Source of the DNA: CAZFIM01 sp964519615
GTDB taxonomy: Bacteria > Chloroflexota > Dehalococcoidia > GIF9 > UBA5629
Direction: 5' to 3'
Assembly (NCBI GenBank): GCA_964519615.1
Contig: CAZFIM010000032.1
Span: 1 to 32,218 of the forward strand
Length of the DNA: 32,218 nucleotides
Under the pieces are notes generated by a model that was not told where the DNA came from, made no database searches, and saw only the letters and a list, made by a program, of their open reading frames with translations. Position 1 is the first letter of the stretch. Each line of letters opens with the position of its first letter. The position numbers and the translations under genes were made by a program. Shown piece by piece: positions 1 through 7,060 of this stretch.

Positions 1-189
1 CTCAAAACCTTTCCTACCTGCCATTTTCTCAGGAAGCTCGCGCAATATGAACAGCAACCGGACTATGCTGGATAATTCTGCCATCGTGGTATCTTTTATC
101 GCCCGGTAAGTTGCCTCCGGGGTGGCTTTGACTTTGATGGTATGAACTTCTGTGAAATCATATTCAGGTAAACATTCATCGAGTAGCAT
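1..189 (-). CDS. SRPBCC-like hypothetical protein (N-terminal fragment, runs off window)
   Basis: The minus-strand frame opens with ATG at 189-187, preceded by a strong AGGAGG eight bases upstream, and stays open to the window edge (63 residues). The start MLLDECLPEYDF, then a strand-like EVHTIKVKATPEATYRAI and a helix ending in LPEKMAGRKGF, resembles the first strand and helix of SRPBCC/START-fold hypothetical proteins; that likeness is from memory and weak. The start lies 16 bases after the end of the GbsR-like gene, so the two probably form one operon. The lack of the C-terminal part prevents a functional call. No catalytic residues can be judged. Confidence 0.55.
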   Translation of the reverse strand, partial: MLLDECLPEYDFTEVHTIKVKATPEATYRAIKDTTMAELSSIVRLLFILRELPEKMAGRKGFE

Positions 190-205
190 ACGATTTGCCT
201 CCTGT

Positions 206-741
206 TCAGTTATTGCCAGTAGTTTCAACCGCATCATTTTTGACAGAACAAGAGATGTGGAATGTGTCCATAGCGAGGTAAGCATTCAGTAACCGGCTGA
301 ACATATTCAAAAATTCCATCATATGTTTCAACCGTTCCGTATAAAACCTAGACTCTTTATCGTTATCTTTTGATTTTTTAACATTTTGCAGGTTCGCGGA
401 CAACATATTTTTAAAATCACCTATTAGCTTTTTTCCCGGTCATGAAGAATGCCTCGGATTACTTTCCAGAAATCGGGATCGGCCTCATAATAATCGCGCC
501 GGTCCGCGGGGCGGTTAAACCGTCTGATCATACCCATTCGCTCCATATTCTCGGTATTAAGGCTGACACTGGCCTTGCTCACCCCGAGTTTTTCCGCCAT
601 TTCCGCCAGCGAAAGAGGAGCAGGACTCAGGTAAAGGAGGGCATATATCTGCCCGAGCATACGCTTGAAACCGGCAGTTTCTGAAAGCCTGCCGAGAGCA
701 GTTACCAGATTATCCACAGCTTGCTGACATGCTTGATCCAT
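206..741 (-). pseudogene. GbsR/MarR-family transcriptional regulator, frameshifted
   Basis: The first frame (741-424) encodes 105 residues starting MDQACQQAVDNL, with a winged helix-turn-helix (LSLAEMAEKLGVSKASVSLNTENMERMGMI at about 43-72) and a wing with RPADRRDYYEAD, typical of GbsR-type MarR proteins. It stops after DREKS. A second minus frame continues to 206 with a helical dimerisation tail (TERLKHMMEFLNMF). Reading one extra A in the A6 run at about 431-436 joins them as DREKKLIGDFKNML and gives a normal GbsR length of about 178 residues. The cause could be a real mutation, a homopolymer sequencing error, or slippage on the A tract. GbsR relatives regulate osmoprotectant or transport genes; the target here is probably its own operon, through the palindrome at 763-782. 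The Shine-Dalgarno AGGAGTG precedes the ATG. Confidence 0.7.
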
Positions 742-762
742 GATGCACTCCTAATACTATAT

Positions 763-782
763 CGTTTAATATTTATTAAACG
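763..782. promoter_or_regulatory. Perfect palindrome, probable GbsR/MarR operator
   Basis: CGTTTAATA (763-771), two T residues, then TATTAAACG (774-782): a perfect 9-2-9 inverted repeat upstream of the GbsR-like gene. It overlaps the proposed minus-strand -10 box, as expected for an autorepressor site. AT-rich GTTTAAT palindromes suit MarR/GbsR proteins; the match to this particular protein is inferred from position. Confidence 0.6.
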
Positions 783-802
783 TTTACAACTTTTAATGTC
801 AA
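774..802 (-). promoter_or_regulatory. Candidate promoter of the GbsR-like gene
   Basis: On the minus strand TTGACA lies at 802-797 and, after a 17-base spacer, TTAATA at 779-774. The -35 is a full consensus match and the -10 is weak and lies inside the palindrome. The start codon is 33 bases further on. Confidence 0.4.
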
Positions 803-904
803 TGTACTCTCGTATAAACCTTCAAGACAAAGAACCCGTCCCATCATTATAGTGCAGCTAATCTTTGTCCTCGAATAGTTAGCAAAAAATAAATAAACCT
901 TTTG

Positions 905-933
905 TTGACAAAGCATAAAGCGCGAAGTATAAT
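905..933 (+). promoter_or_regulatory. Consensus sigma-70 promoter of the TetR-ABC operon
   Basis: TTGACA at 905-910, a 17-base spacer, and TATAAT at 928-933: a full consensus vegetative promoter. It drives the TetR gene starting at 971 and probably the three overlapping or closely spaced ABC genes. Confidence 0.8.
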
Positions 934-958
934 ATTGACTGACTGGTCAATCAATATT
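931..958. promoter_or_regulatory. TetR-type operator overlapping the -10 and start site
   Basis: AATATTGACTGAC (931-943), TG, then GTCAATCAATATT (946-958): a 13-2-13 inverted repeat with one mismatch. TGAC...GTCA cores are common in TetR/AcrR operators. It starts inside the -10 box, so a bound TetR would block the perfect promoter. This implies negative autoregulation of the TetR-ABC operon. Confidence 0.75.
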
Positions 959-970
959 AAGGGTGGAAAT

Positions 971-1636
971 ATGTCGGCAGCCAGAGACGAACGTAATAGG
1001 CAGATAGCGGACAGGAGAAAAAAGCAAATCCTCGACGCAGCGCTGGAGATTTATTCCAGAAAAGGTGTTACCGAGGCTTCTACCTCAGAAATTGCTAAGG
1101 CTGCAGGAGTATCACACGGCACGGTTTTCCATTATTTCCCCAGAAAGCGGGATATTTTGCTGGCGCTGGTCGATAGATATATTTCCCTAAAACCCGGCAA
1201 AACCTTTTTTTATGGCGAAGATCCTTACGATATATCGCATCTCTTTTTATCTCTGGTTCAAAACCGGCTGAATATGTGTTTTGATAAGAATAAAGAAATA
1301 TTTTTAATCATGAGCGAAATTCAGCGCGATCCTGAATTGCGTCTGATTTATGCTGAACGGATTATCAAACCTATCCTCGATGCAAATCAGAATTTTTATG
1401 CAGCCGGTGTTTCACAGGGAGTATTACGTAGCATCGATAGTGAAATAGTGGTCCGTACTATTATGGCATTGTTTATCGGTTTTACGCTGGTATATAAAGT
1501 TGAAGGTGACAACGGTTTTTTAACAACGGTAAGCCGCCGTAAACTCGCTTCAAAGGTCTCAGATATCATCCTTCACGGAATCAGCGCTAAAAATGAAACA
1601 GCTAGAAAGGCGGGAACAAAAAGCAATGAAAAATGA
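971..1636 (+). CDS. TetR/AcrR-family repressor of the ABC exporter operon
   Basis: The 221-residue protein from ATG 971 has GGGTGGA just upstream; the same frame could start at TTG 902, but that codon lies in the -35 region and is rejected. Residues about 15-60 form a TetR helix-turn-helix (ILDAALEIYSRKGVTEAST, then IAKAAGVSHGTVFHYFPRKRDIL). The rest is a variable helical ligand-binding and dimer domain. The palindrome 931-958 between promoter and gene suggests autorepression, relieved by a substrate of the downstream exporter. The stop codon lies inside the start of the ABC ATPase gene (11-base overlap), so translation is probably coupled. The ligand is unknown. Confidence 0.9.
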   Translation: MSAARDERNRQIADRRKKQILDAALEIYSRKGVTEASTSEIAKAAGVSHGTVFHYFPRKRDILLALVDRYISLKPGKTFFYGEDPYDISHLFLSLVQNRLNMCFDKNKEIFLIMSEIQRDPELRLIYAERIIKPILDANQNFYAAGVSQGVLRSIDSEIVVRTIMALFIGFTLVYKVEGDNGFLTTVSRRKLASKVSDIILHGISAKNETARKAGTKSNEK

Positions 1637-2615
1637 TAACAATGGTATCCGGCTTACAGATGGTATAGAGATAAATAACCTGACGATGAGGTTCAAGAAA
1701 TTTACAGCGCTGGACTCTATCTCCTGCAAGATCGAACAGGGCGAGGTATTCGGCCTGCTCGGCCCGAACGGGGCAGGTAAAACTACCCTTCTTAACATTA
1801 TCTGCGGGCTATCAAAACCTGCTGAAGGCGATATCAGCATTTTCGGCATGAACTACAGGCGGCATCAAAATAATATACGCAAGCTCATCGGATTTATCCC
1901 GCAGGAAACAGCTTTATATGAACATCTCACTGCGGAGGAGAACCTGATGTTCCATGCCCGGTTTTACGGCGTTCCGGCATCCGAACGTAAGGAGAGGGTT
2001 GCCAGGGCACTTGCCCTTGCCCAGCTTGAATCCCGAAAAAACTCAAAGGTGAAAGAGTTCTCCGGCGGAATGAAACGGAGGCTGGCGATAGTAAGGTCAT
2101 TATTGCATGATCCTCAGCTACTCATGCTGGATGAGCCTTCGCTGGGTGTCGACGTACAGAGCAGAATGGAGATCTGGGATAGGATAAAATCCATGAAAGG
2201 GAAAAAGACCATCATTGTAACCACCAACTACATGGAAGAGGCTGACTATTTATGTGACCGGGTAGCTGTGCTTGATCACGGAAAGATGATAATCATGGGG
2301 AGGGTCGAAGAACTCAAAGAAACACAGCTCGGTGAAGTTATTGAAATATCATTCAATAACGCTCCACAGGACTTTATGGAAAATACTCCCCGCATTGTAA
2401 ATCCCGTAAGCAGTAATTACTGGTTCGAAGAACTGGTGGAGAAAGGGGATAAATGGATGAAGATCAACTTGAGAGTACCTGATGCCAGTTCGAAAATAAC
2501 ACAGGTAATAGACCTTCTGAGAAAGCATGGCGTTGAAATCCGGGAAGTGGCTATACGCGAACCGTCACTTAATGATGTCTTTAGCAAACTGACCGGTAAA
2601 AAGCTGAGGGAATAG
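1626..2615 (+). CDS. ABC-2-type exporter ATP-binding protein
   Basis: This 329-residue ATPase energises the two permeases that follow. Motifs: Walker A GPNGAGKTT (about 46-54), Q-loop in GFIPQETALYEHLTAEENL, signature FSGGMKRR, Walker B LLMLDEPSLGVD. The H-loop reads TTNYMEEAD, with Asn201 where most of this DrrA/NodI-like family has His, which is notable. A C-terminal extension of about 100 residues (from roughly 225) follows, as in drug and polysaccharide exporter ATPases. The start at 1626 overlaps the TetR stop (ATGAAAAATGA); an in-frame ATG at 1593 lies deeper in the TetR gene and is less likely. Substrate unknown; a drug or other toxic amphiphile is the usual guess for TetR-linked systems. 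Confidence 0.88.
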   Translation: MKNDNNGIRLTDGIEINNLTMRFKKFTALDSISCKIEQGEVFGLLGPNGAGKTTLLNIICGLSKPAEGDISIFGMNYRRHQNNIRKLIGFIPQETALYEHLTAEENLMFHARFYGVPASERKERVARALALAQLESRKNSKVKEFSGGMKRRLAIVRSLLHDPQLLMLDEPSLGVDVQSRMEIWDRIKSMKGKKTIIVTTNYMEEADYLCDRVAVLDHGKMIIMGRVEELKETQLGEVIEISFNNAPQDFMENTPRIVNPVSSNYWFEELVEKGDKWMKINLRVPDASSKITQVIDLLRKHGVEIREVAIREPSLNDVFSKLTGKKLRE

Positions 2616-2624
2616 GCAATTATA

Positions 2625-3743
2625 ATGGATACTTTGAAAGCTGCATTCGTACTGGCTGGAAAAGACCTGGTGTCATGGTTTCGCACACCCATGCATGTGC
2701 TTGTTTCTTTTGCGCCGACTTTGATAATAATGGTACTGTTTATCTTCGCTTTCGGCGGCGTAGGCACCATGCCGGTAGTGGTAGTAATGGATGCGCCTGA
2801 GGATCCGGCTTCCATTCAATTTATCGATACCATAAGGAATATTCGTACTGAACATTACCCATGGTTTAAGATCGAAACTACAGACCGGGAACAGGGCCAG
2901 GCGCTGTTTCATGCTCAAAAAATACTGGCATTAATAGAGATACCGGATATCGGTCACGGCCTGCGCATGGGTAATGAAGCAAAAGTCACAATCCGTATAA
3001 ATAACCTGAACGACGATATAACTAAAAATTTCCGCCAGAGAATGCAGGAGGCCTGCCTTGTTTTCAATCAAGCGGCTCAAACAGACGTTTCTCCGAATGT
3101 ATGTCCGCCGGTAATGGCGGAATTCAACACATTTCTGCCCCAAGACCTTTCTGCCCTTGTTTTCTTTGGTGCCGGACTGGTAGCGCTGGCCATCATAATG
3201 GGTGGAATAAATAATGCCTGCACCCTGGTGGCACGCGAATTCGAGGAAAAAACGTATAAAGAGCTGGTTTTATCCCCGGGAACATTGAGCATCATCATTG
3301 GTAAATGGACATCTGCCCTGGTGCAGACATTTATCTCTGCAGGTCTCGTCTGGGGATTAGCTATGTGGCTCTGCCATTTTATTCCGCAGAGCAGTTTCTG
3401 GCCGTTGTTGTTCCTGGTCTTCATCGGAGCGCTGGCATTTGCGGGTCTGGGGACTTTGCTGGGGCTCTATTTCAAGCAGGTAATACCGGCTGCAATTACC
3501 GGAATGCTTATATCTATTGTAGGATGGTGGTTCGGCGGCATGATATGGTCCGATATTTGGCCGGAATCAATGCAGGGCATAATCACAGCATTGCCCACAA
3601 CATATTTAATTCGCCCGTTCACCAGAGCGGCGATGCTGGGTGTATATACCACGTACTGGTTCGACATAATGATACTGGTTATATTCGGCATTATTACCGC
3701 GATTCTGGCATACAGACTGCTGAAAAAGAGGTTTGCGTCATGA
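2625..3743 (+). CDS. ABC-2-type exporter permease, first subunit
   Basis: The 372-residue membrane protein has one N-terminal membrane segment (MHVLVSFAPTLIIMVLFIFAF, about 22-45), an outside domain of about 130 residues, then five hydrophobic segments from about 175 to the end, the YhgE/YbhR-like ABC-2 layout. EFEEKTYKELVLSPGT is the usual amphipathic coupling helix region before the second membrane helix. It starts 10 bases after the ATPase stop with only a distant GAGGG as ribosome site, so coupling to the upstream gene is likely. Its stop overlaps the next start by ATGA. It probably pairs with the following permease as a heterodimer. Confidence 0.85.
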   Translation: MDTLKAAFVLAGKDLVSWFRTPMHVLVSFAPTLIIMVLFIFAFGGVGTMPVVVVMDAPEDPASIQFIDTIRNIRTEHYPWFKIETTDREQGQALFHAQKILALIEIPDIGHGLRMGNEAKVTIRINNLNDDITKNFRQRMQEACLVFNQAAQTDVSPNVCPPVMAEFNTFLPQDLSALVFFGAGLVALAIIMGGINNACTLVAREFEEKTYKELVLSPGTLSIIIGKWTSALVQTFISAGLVWGLAMWLCHFIPQSSFWPLLFLVFIGALAFAGLGTLLGLYFKQVIPAAITGMLISIVGWWFGGMIWSDIWPESMQGIITALPTTYLIRPFTRAAMLGVYTTYWFDIMILVIFGIITAILAYRLLKKRFAS

Positions 3744-4879
3744 TATTTCTGAACCAGGTGTATGCTGAATTTATCAAGAAGCTAAAGTTATGGAGCCGGC
3801 GTCCGGTATGGGCCATAATAGGCATTTTCGGTCCGCTGGGAATAAGTACATTATTAATTGCCTGTTTTGCTACTCTGTCCGAGCTTCCCGTGTGGACAAT
3901 CGGGCTGATCGATGAAGATAATTCAATAGAATCCATGTTATTACAGGATGCCATCACATCGCATGAAGGGACCATACCATACTATATAGTAGATACTACT
4001 GATCCGGTGGAAGCGAAGGAACGGTTCGCGAAGGCGGAATTATACATGGTGGTCACGATTCCCGAGGGCTTCGGCGTTTCAATCAGGTCCGGGCGTCCCC
4101 TACCCGTACAGGCCGATATAGTTAATGCACATGCCGACCAGACAAAGAACCTAAGGCTCGGACTTGATGCCAGGCTTTATCTTCTATATGAGAAATACCT
4201 GCTGCCCGGCTCGGAAAAGCCAGGCGTCACGTATACTTATTCTACTTTGTATCCGGTGGAGATCCCGCGATCACGCTATATGTCGGCAGGAGCATTAATG
4301 TTGACGATTATACTGGCTTCAATGATCTATACTGCTTTATTTTCTGCATTGGAACATGAAGAAAAAACATATAATGAAATATCGATGATACCGCATGGTG
4401 CCGAAGCCAGCATGATCGGTACCATTGCGGCAACAGTAGTTGAAGTAATTGCCGTATTGACCGTAGTTGCCGCTGTCAATATCCCGCTATGGCATCTCAC
4501 GATGCCCGCGTTCTCTGAATTACCGGGACTGCTTGCAGCCATTCTCCTGCTCACAATCATATTTTCTATCATCGGTTATGGTCTGGGAAACAACGCGAAG
4601 GATGTCAGGCTCGTAATCGGGCCCACAATGCTAATAATTCTTACCTTCTGGATGTTCTCGGGAGGAATAACTCCAGTTGAAGGAATAGCCGGATCTGAAT
4701 TCTACGCGTTGCTTCCCACAACAGCGACACTGCGGATAATGGCAAAAGCTTTTGCCGGACTACAAAATGTCTCAATAACCGGAAACCTGTTAATAATCCT
4801 TGCAGGGGCTGTTTCTATTATCGCAATAGCAGTTGTTTTGAAGCTGATAAGCGGTAAGCGCGCAGCACAGCAAGGATAG
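3740..4879 (+). CDS. ABC-2-type exporter permease, second subunit
   Basis: The 379-residue protein starts at ATG 3740, overlapping the previous TGA as ATGA. The same frame is open upstream to 3305 but that stretch is antisense-like coding of the first permease and lacks membrane character. Layout mirrors the first permease: N-terminal membrane segment at about 25-45 (IIGIFGPLGISTLLIACFAT), a large outside domain, and membrane helices from about 180 on, with EHEEKTYNEISMIPHGAEA matching the EFEEKTYKELVLSPGT coupling segment of its partner. The shared motif supports a duplicated permease pair acting as a heterodimer. Confidence 0.85.
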   Translation: MIFLNQVYAEFIKKLKLWSRRPVWAIIGIFGPLGISTLLIACFATLSELPVWTIGLIDEDNSIESMLLQDAITSHEGTIPYYIVDTTDPVEAKERFAKAELYMVVTIPEGFGVSIRSGRPLPVQADIVNAHADQTKNLRLGLDARLYLLYEKYLLPGSEKPGVTYTYSTLYPVEIPRSRYMSAGALMLTIILASMIYTALFSALEHEEKTYNEISMIPHGAEASMIGTIAATVVEVIAVLTVVAAVNIPLWHLTMPAFSELPGLLAAILLLTIIFSIIGYGLGNNAKDVRLVIGPTMLIILTFWMFSGGITPVEGIAGSEFYALLPTTATLRIMAKAFAGLQNVSITGNLLIILAGAVSIIAIAVVLKLISGKRAAQQG

Positions 4880-5305
4880 TTAATCTGGCTTCATCCGGAT
4901 AATATAACTTGTGGTTGAAAATCAGCAGACTATTTTTTTAAAACACAGGGGATTAACCTTTACATTGATGCCGCCAGTGAGAGTTCTCACTTTATGGGGA
5001 ATTCATTTTAAGTGACAAAGGGGGAAACTAAATATCCTTCTTTCCGTACAGCAAGCTCCGCCCCTTTATCCCTTTCCCAGCACTCATTTACGCGGGGCGT
5101 CCCGCAGCTGTCGGGAAGGTCAGGGGTCCCGATTTAAGAGGTATCCCGTATGAACATATGAAATGGGGATCCCAACCCCCTCAGCCCCACTTAAGGGATC
5201 ATACCTCAAACGACCCGCTATCTCCGCAGCCTGTGTACAGAAAAATCTTTTCACTAACGTTTCCATGGGAGCACCGTTAGAATTGGATCAAAATATCCCG
5301 ATATT
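4880..5305. other. Gene-free 426-base interval with structured GC-rich stretch
   Basis: This gap lies between the converging ABC operon and the ferredoxin operon. I see no convincing coding frame. The part 5040-5210 is richer in C and G runs than its flanks and contains short hairpins: GCGGG/CCCGC around 5092-5105, TCCCG/CGGGA around 5099-5115, and a long-range repeat described separately. It could be a dispersed intergenic element or carry terminators for both operons; neither is proven. Confidence 0.4.
5138..5207. repeat. Long-range inverted repeat in intergenic region
   Basis: GAGGTATCCC (5138-5147) pairs with GGGATCATACCTC (5195-5207), with a 3-base bulge in the right arm; the 47 bases between contain C/G runs that can form a further hairpin around GGGGATCCCAACCCCC (about 5165-5180). 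It resembles a dispersed intergenic palindromic unit; copy number cannot be judged from this window. Confidence 0.35.
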
Positions 5306-5503
5306 TCAACCTCGATTGACTCTGGAGAAATGTTTTACCATGGTTTTCCTGTTTAGCCAGGCGTGTATGCATACCAGGATAAAAAACAGAATCGATATAA
5401 CAATATGATGAGCGGAGACATCCGGGTGAACTAACTCCACAATACCCGTGATTGTTGTCACCAGAAACAGAGCGCACATACTAATACAAACAGTTCTCCT
5501 CAT
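5306..5503 (-). CDS. Small DUF4405-like membrane protein
   Basis: The 65-residue protein has two hydrophobic helices (about 4-22 and 33-50). The second, ending IHAWLNRK, with His residues in VHPDVSAHHIV and CIHAW, looks like the DUF4405 family, whose members resemble heme-binding cytochrome b561/FdnI-type membrane subunits (TGI...H...HxxxG...HxxLN). This is a short version with only two helices. Its ATG overlaps the ferredoxin TGA by ATGA on the minus strand, so the two are coupled. I infer a membrane partner for the ferredoxin, perhaps heme-bound, but four-helix family members are usual, so function is uncertain. Confidence 0.6.
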   Translation of the reverse strand: MRRTVCISMCALFLVTTITGIVELVHPDVSAHHIVISILFFILVCIHAWLNRKTMVKHFSRVNRG

Positions 5504-5736
5504 AACGTACTAACTTCCTGTTTATCGATCCGGTAAGAGATGATAGCTTGCTGCTGACATGCTGTTACACATTTCCCGCATCCCCGGCATCTCCCGGCAT
5601 TATCTATGCGGGCATGCTTATGAAAGGGCAGGTTAACTTTCCCAATGACGCCATTGGGGCATAACTCGATGCACTCCCAACATGCCTTGCATAACCGGGT
5701 ATTGATATAGATGTATTTTGTCTGATTATGTCTCAT
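5500..5736 (-). CDS. 2[4Fe-4S] ferredoxin
   Basis: The 78-residue protein contains two classical cluster motifs: CKACWECIELCP (Cys16, 19, 22, 26) and CRGCGKCVTACQ (Cys49, 52, 55, 59). The first ends in CP as usual, the second in CQ. The start chosen is ATG 5736-5734 with AAGG seven bases upstream; a longer in-frame start at 5775 would lie well inside the MerR gene. The gene overlaps the MerR 3' end by 11 bases and the DUF4405-like start by 4, so the three genes are one transcript. It would carry low-potential electrons; partners are presumably the small membrane protein and an enzyme outside the window. Confidence 0.85.
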   Translation of the reverse strand: MRHNQTKYIYINTRLCKACWECIELCPNGVIGKVNLPFHKHARIDNAGRCRGCGKCVTACQQQAIISYRIDKQEVSTL

Positions 5737-6487
5737 GGCTACCTTGTTTAGTCTCATTATCCCCTCTCTGGTCAAAACCGTGTTTATGCATGCGTTGAGC
5801 TTCCTGCCGGTAAACTCTTAGCGCCAGATACCTTTTAAGGTCATTGGTGATTTTAAATAGTTCTCTAAGAGGGACTATTTCATGATTCGGCAGCTGGTGA
5901 AAGGTCTCGTGCATGTCCTCGAATTCGGCCCTGATGAGTTCGATATATTTTCGGTAAATACTGAAGTTTTCCGGTTTTAAACCATTCTCTGCCAGGCTCT
6001 TGAATATTTGAGCGATGCGTATATCAATATCATCATAGACGGGTCCATCAGCGGTTTCGACCGGTACGATAAATTCTCTATCTTCCAGATCCTTAATATT
6101 GTATTCAGATAACCCGGAGGCGGATAATAAATCGGCCAGAGACAAATCCTTTGTCCCGGCTTCACCGGATACGGGTTGATATATCTCAACCATCAGGGAC
6201 TCCAGGTCAATAACATGGTCTTTTGCCTGACCCTCCCGCCTGGCCTGGACAATCTGTTTTATTACCGATAACGGCAGGAACCTTTTGGTCTGTAATTCCT
6301 TTATTAAACGGATATCATCAACACAATCCTGACTGTAGTAAGCCATATTATGAGCGGTCTTGATTGAAGGAGAAAGCAAGCCTTCTCTGGTGTAGTAATG
6401 AATTGTCGTGAGCGATACTCCGGCAGCTTTAGCGACTTCACTTATTCGCATCAAGCCCTGTTGAGCAATATCTTTTTTCCTGTTCAT
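5726..6487 (-). CDS. MerR-family transcriptional regulator
   Basis: The 253-residue protein carries an N-terminal MerR winged helix (RISEVAKAAGVSLTTIHYYTREGLLSPSIKTAHNMAYY split over residues 13-47) followed by the usual helical LIKELQTKRFLPLSVIKQIV. The C-terminal half (about 90-253) is long and helical and lacks the Cys ligand patterns of metal-sensing MerR proteins; it may be a second MerR-like helical domain. The first gene of a minus-strand operon with the ferredoxin and the DUF4405-like protein, it is preceded by a textbook MerR-type promoter (6509-6538). The signal is unknown; its coupling to a ferredoxin hints at redox or an aromatic or acyl ligand, but that is inference. Confidence 0.85.
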   Translation of the reverse strand: MNRKKDIAQQGLMRISEVAKAAGVSLTTIHYYTREGLLSPSIKTAHNMAYYSQDCVDDIRLIKELQTKRFLPLSVIKQIVQARREGQAKDHVIDLESLMVEIYQPVSGEAGTKDLSLADLLSASGLSEYNIKDLEDREFIVPVETADGPVYDDIDIRIAQIFKSLAENGLKPENFSIYRKYIELIRAEFEDMHETFHQLPNHEIVPLRELFKITNDLKRYLALRVYRQEAQRMHKHGFDQRGDNETKQGSHET

Positions 6488-6508
6488 CTAATTGCACCAG
6501 ATGTAAAT

Positions 6509-6538
6509 AGTATAGAGTAATACTCTATACTCTGTCAA
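6509..6538 (-). promoter_or_regulatory. MerR-type promoter with palindromic operator in the spacer
   Basis: On the minus strand TTGACA (6538-6533) and TATACT (6514-6509) are separated by 18 bases. A perfect 11-1-11 palindrome, AGTATAGAGTA (6509-6519), A, TACTCTATACT (6521-6531), fills the spacer and -10. An over-long spacer carrying a dyad is the hallmark of MerR-activated promoters, which supports autoregulation. Confidence 0.8.
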
Positions 6539-6602
6539 ATGCTGAGCATTCCTTAGGCGGCACATAGCATAAGAGACAAGATGCTCTTACTCTTAACAAT
6601 GT

Positions 6603-6631
6603 TTGACAAACAGCTCACGTTTAGTTTATCT
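6603..6631 (+). promoter_or_regulatory. Promoter of the ArsR-TauE operon
   Basis: TTGACA at 6603-6608, a 17-base spacer and TTATCT at 6626-6631. The -35 is consensus and the -10 moderate. It faces away from the MerR promoter, 65 bases apart, and ends at the ArsR operator. Confidence 0.55.
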
Positions 6632-6670
6632 TTTGCATAATTGCGCAAGTGAGTAATTATTTATGCAAAA
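6631..6670. promoter_or_regulatory. ArsR-type operator spanning the start codon
   Basis: TTTTGCATAA (6631-6640) and TTATGCAAAA (6661-6670) are perfect inverted repeats 20 bases apart. Between them lies a second palindrome TTGCGCAA (6641-6648). TTGC(N)2AA half-sites fit ArsR/SmtB dyads. The right arm covers the ATG at 6663, so binding would block both transcription and the translation start region. Confidence 0.7.
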
Positions 6671-7013
6671 ATTAGTAACTATAGCTAAAGTACTTTCTGA
6701 CGCAACTAGAATCAGGATGCTTAAACTACTACTTGAAAAGGATATCTGCGTCTGTGAAATGGGGGAAATATTCAACCTTTCCCTATCCCAAATTTCAAGA
6801 AACTGCAAATTTCTTATGGAAGCCGGATTTTTGAAACGGTGGCGGGAAGGGAAGTGTATCGTTTATATAGCTGACCGTGATTCCCCAAACCAGCACTGCC
6901 AGACTATTCTCAATATGATTGCAGAATCTTTTAACGATAGTCAATTAACCAGAATAGACAGACAAAATCTGCAAAAAGTGATAGCAGATAAGGTTAGAGA
7001 AAAAAGGAAATAA
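6663..7013 (+). CDS. ArsR/SmtB-family metalloregulator-like repressor
   Basis: The 116-residue winged-helix protein has the ArsR start VLSDATRIRMLKLLLEKDICVCEM: Cys29 and Cys31 form the CxC of the alpha-3 thiolate site (ELCVC box) used for As(III)/Sb(III) or related soft metals. Recognition helix: LSLSQISRNCKFLMEAGFL. Additional Cys48, Cys65 and a C-terminal Cys are present, so a persulfide or thiol-redox sensor is an alternative. It precedes a TauE/SafE-type exporter by 47 bases and sits behind a strong palindromic operator. The expected role is derepression of the exporter on metal or reactive sulfur exposure. Confidence 0.88.
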   Translation: MQKLVTIAKVLSDATRIRMLKLLLEKDICVCEMGEIFNLSLSQISRNCKFLMEAGFLKRWREGKCIVYIADRDSPNQHCQTILNMIAESFNDSQLTRIDRQNLQKVIADKVREKRK

Positions 7014-7060
7014 GTAGTTGATTTGACAGCTAAAGAGCACCGGGAAAACAGAGGAGCTAA

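Noticed and set aside
3305..3739. N-terminal extension of the second ABC-2 permease
   Set aside because: It overlaps the first permease in another frame and is Cys/Tyr/Arg-rich without membrane pattern; ATG 3740 with ATGA overlap is the natural start.
5163..5408. Small plus-strand ORF in the gap after the ABC operon
   Set aside because: No ribosome site, odd composition, and its end lies antisense to the DUF4405-like gene.
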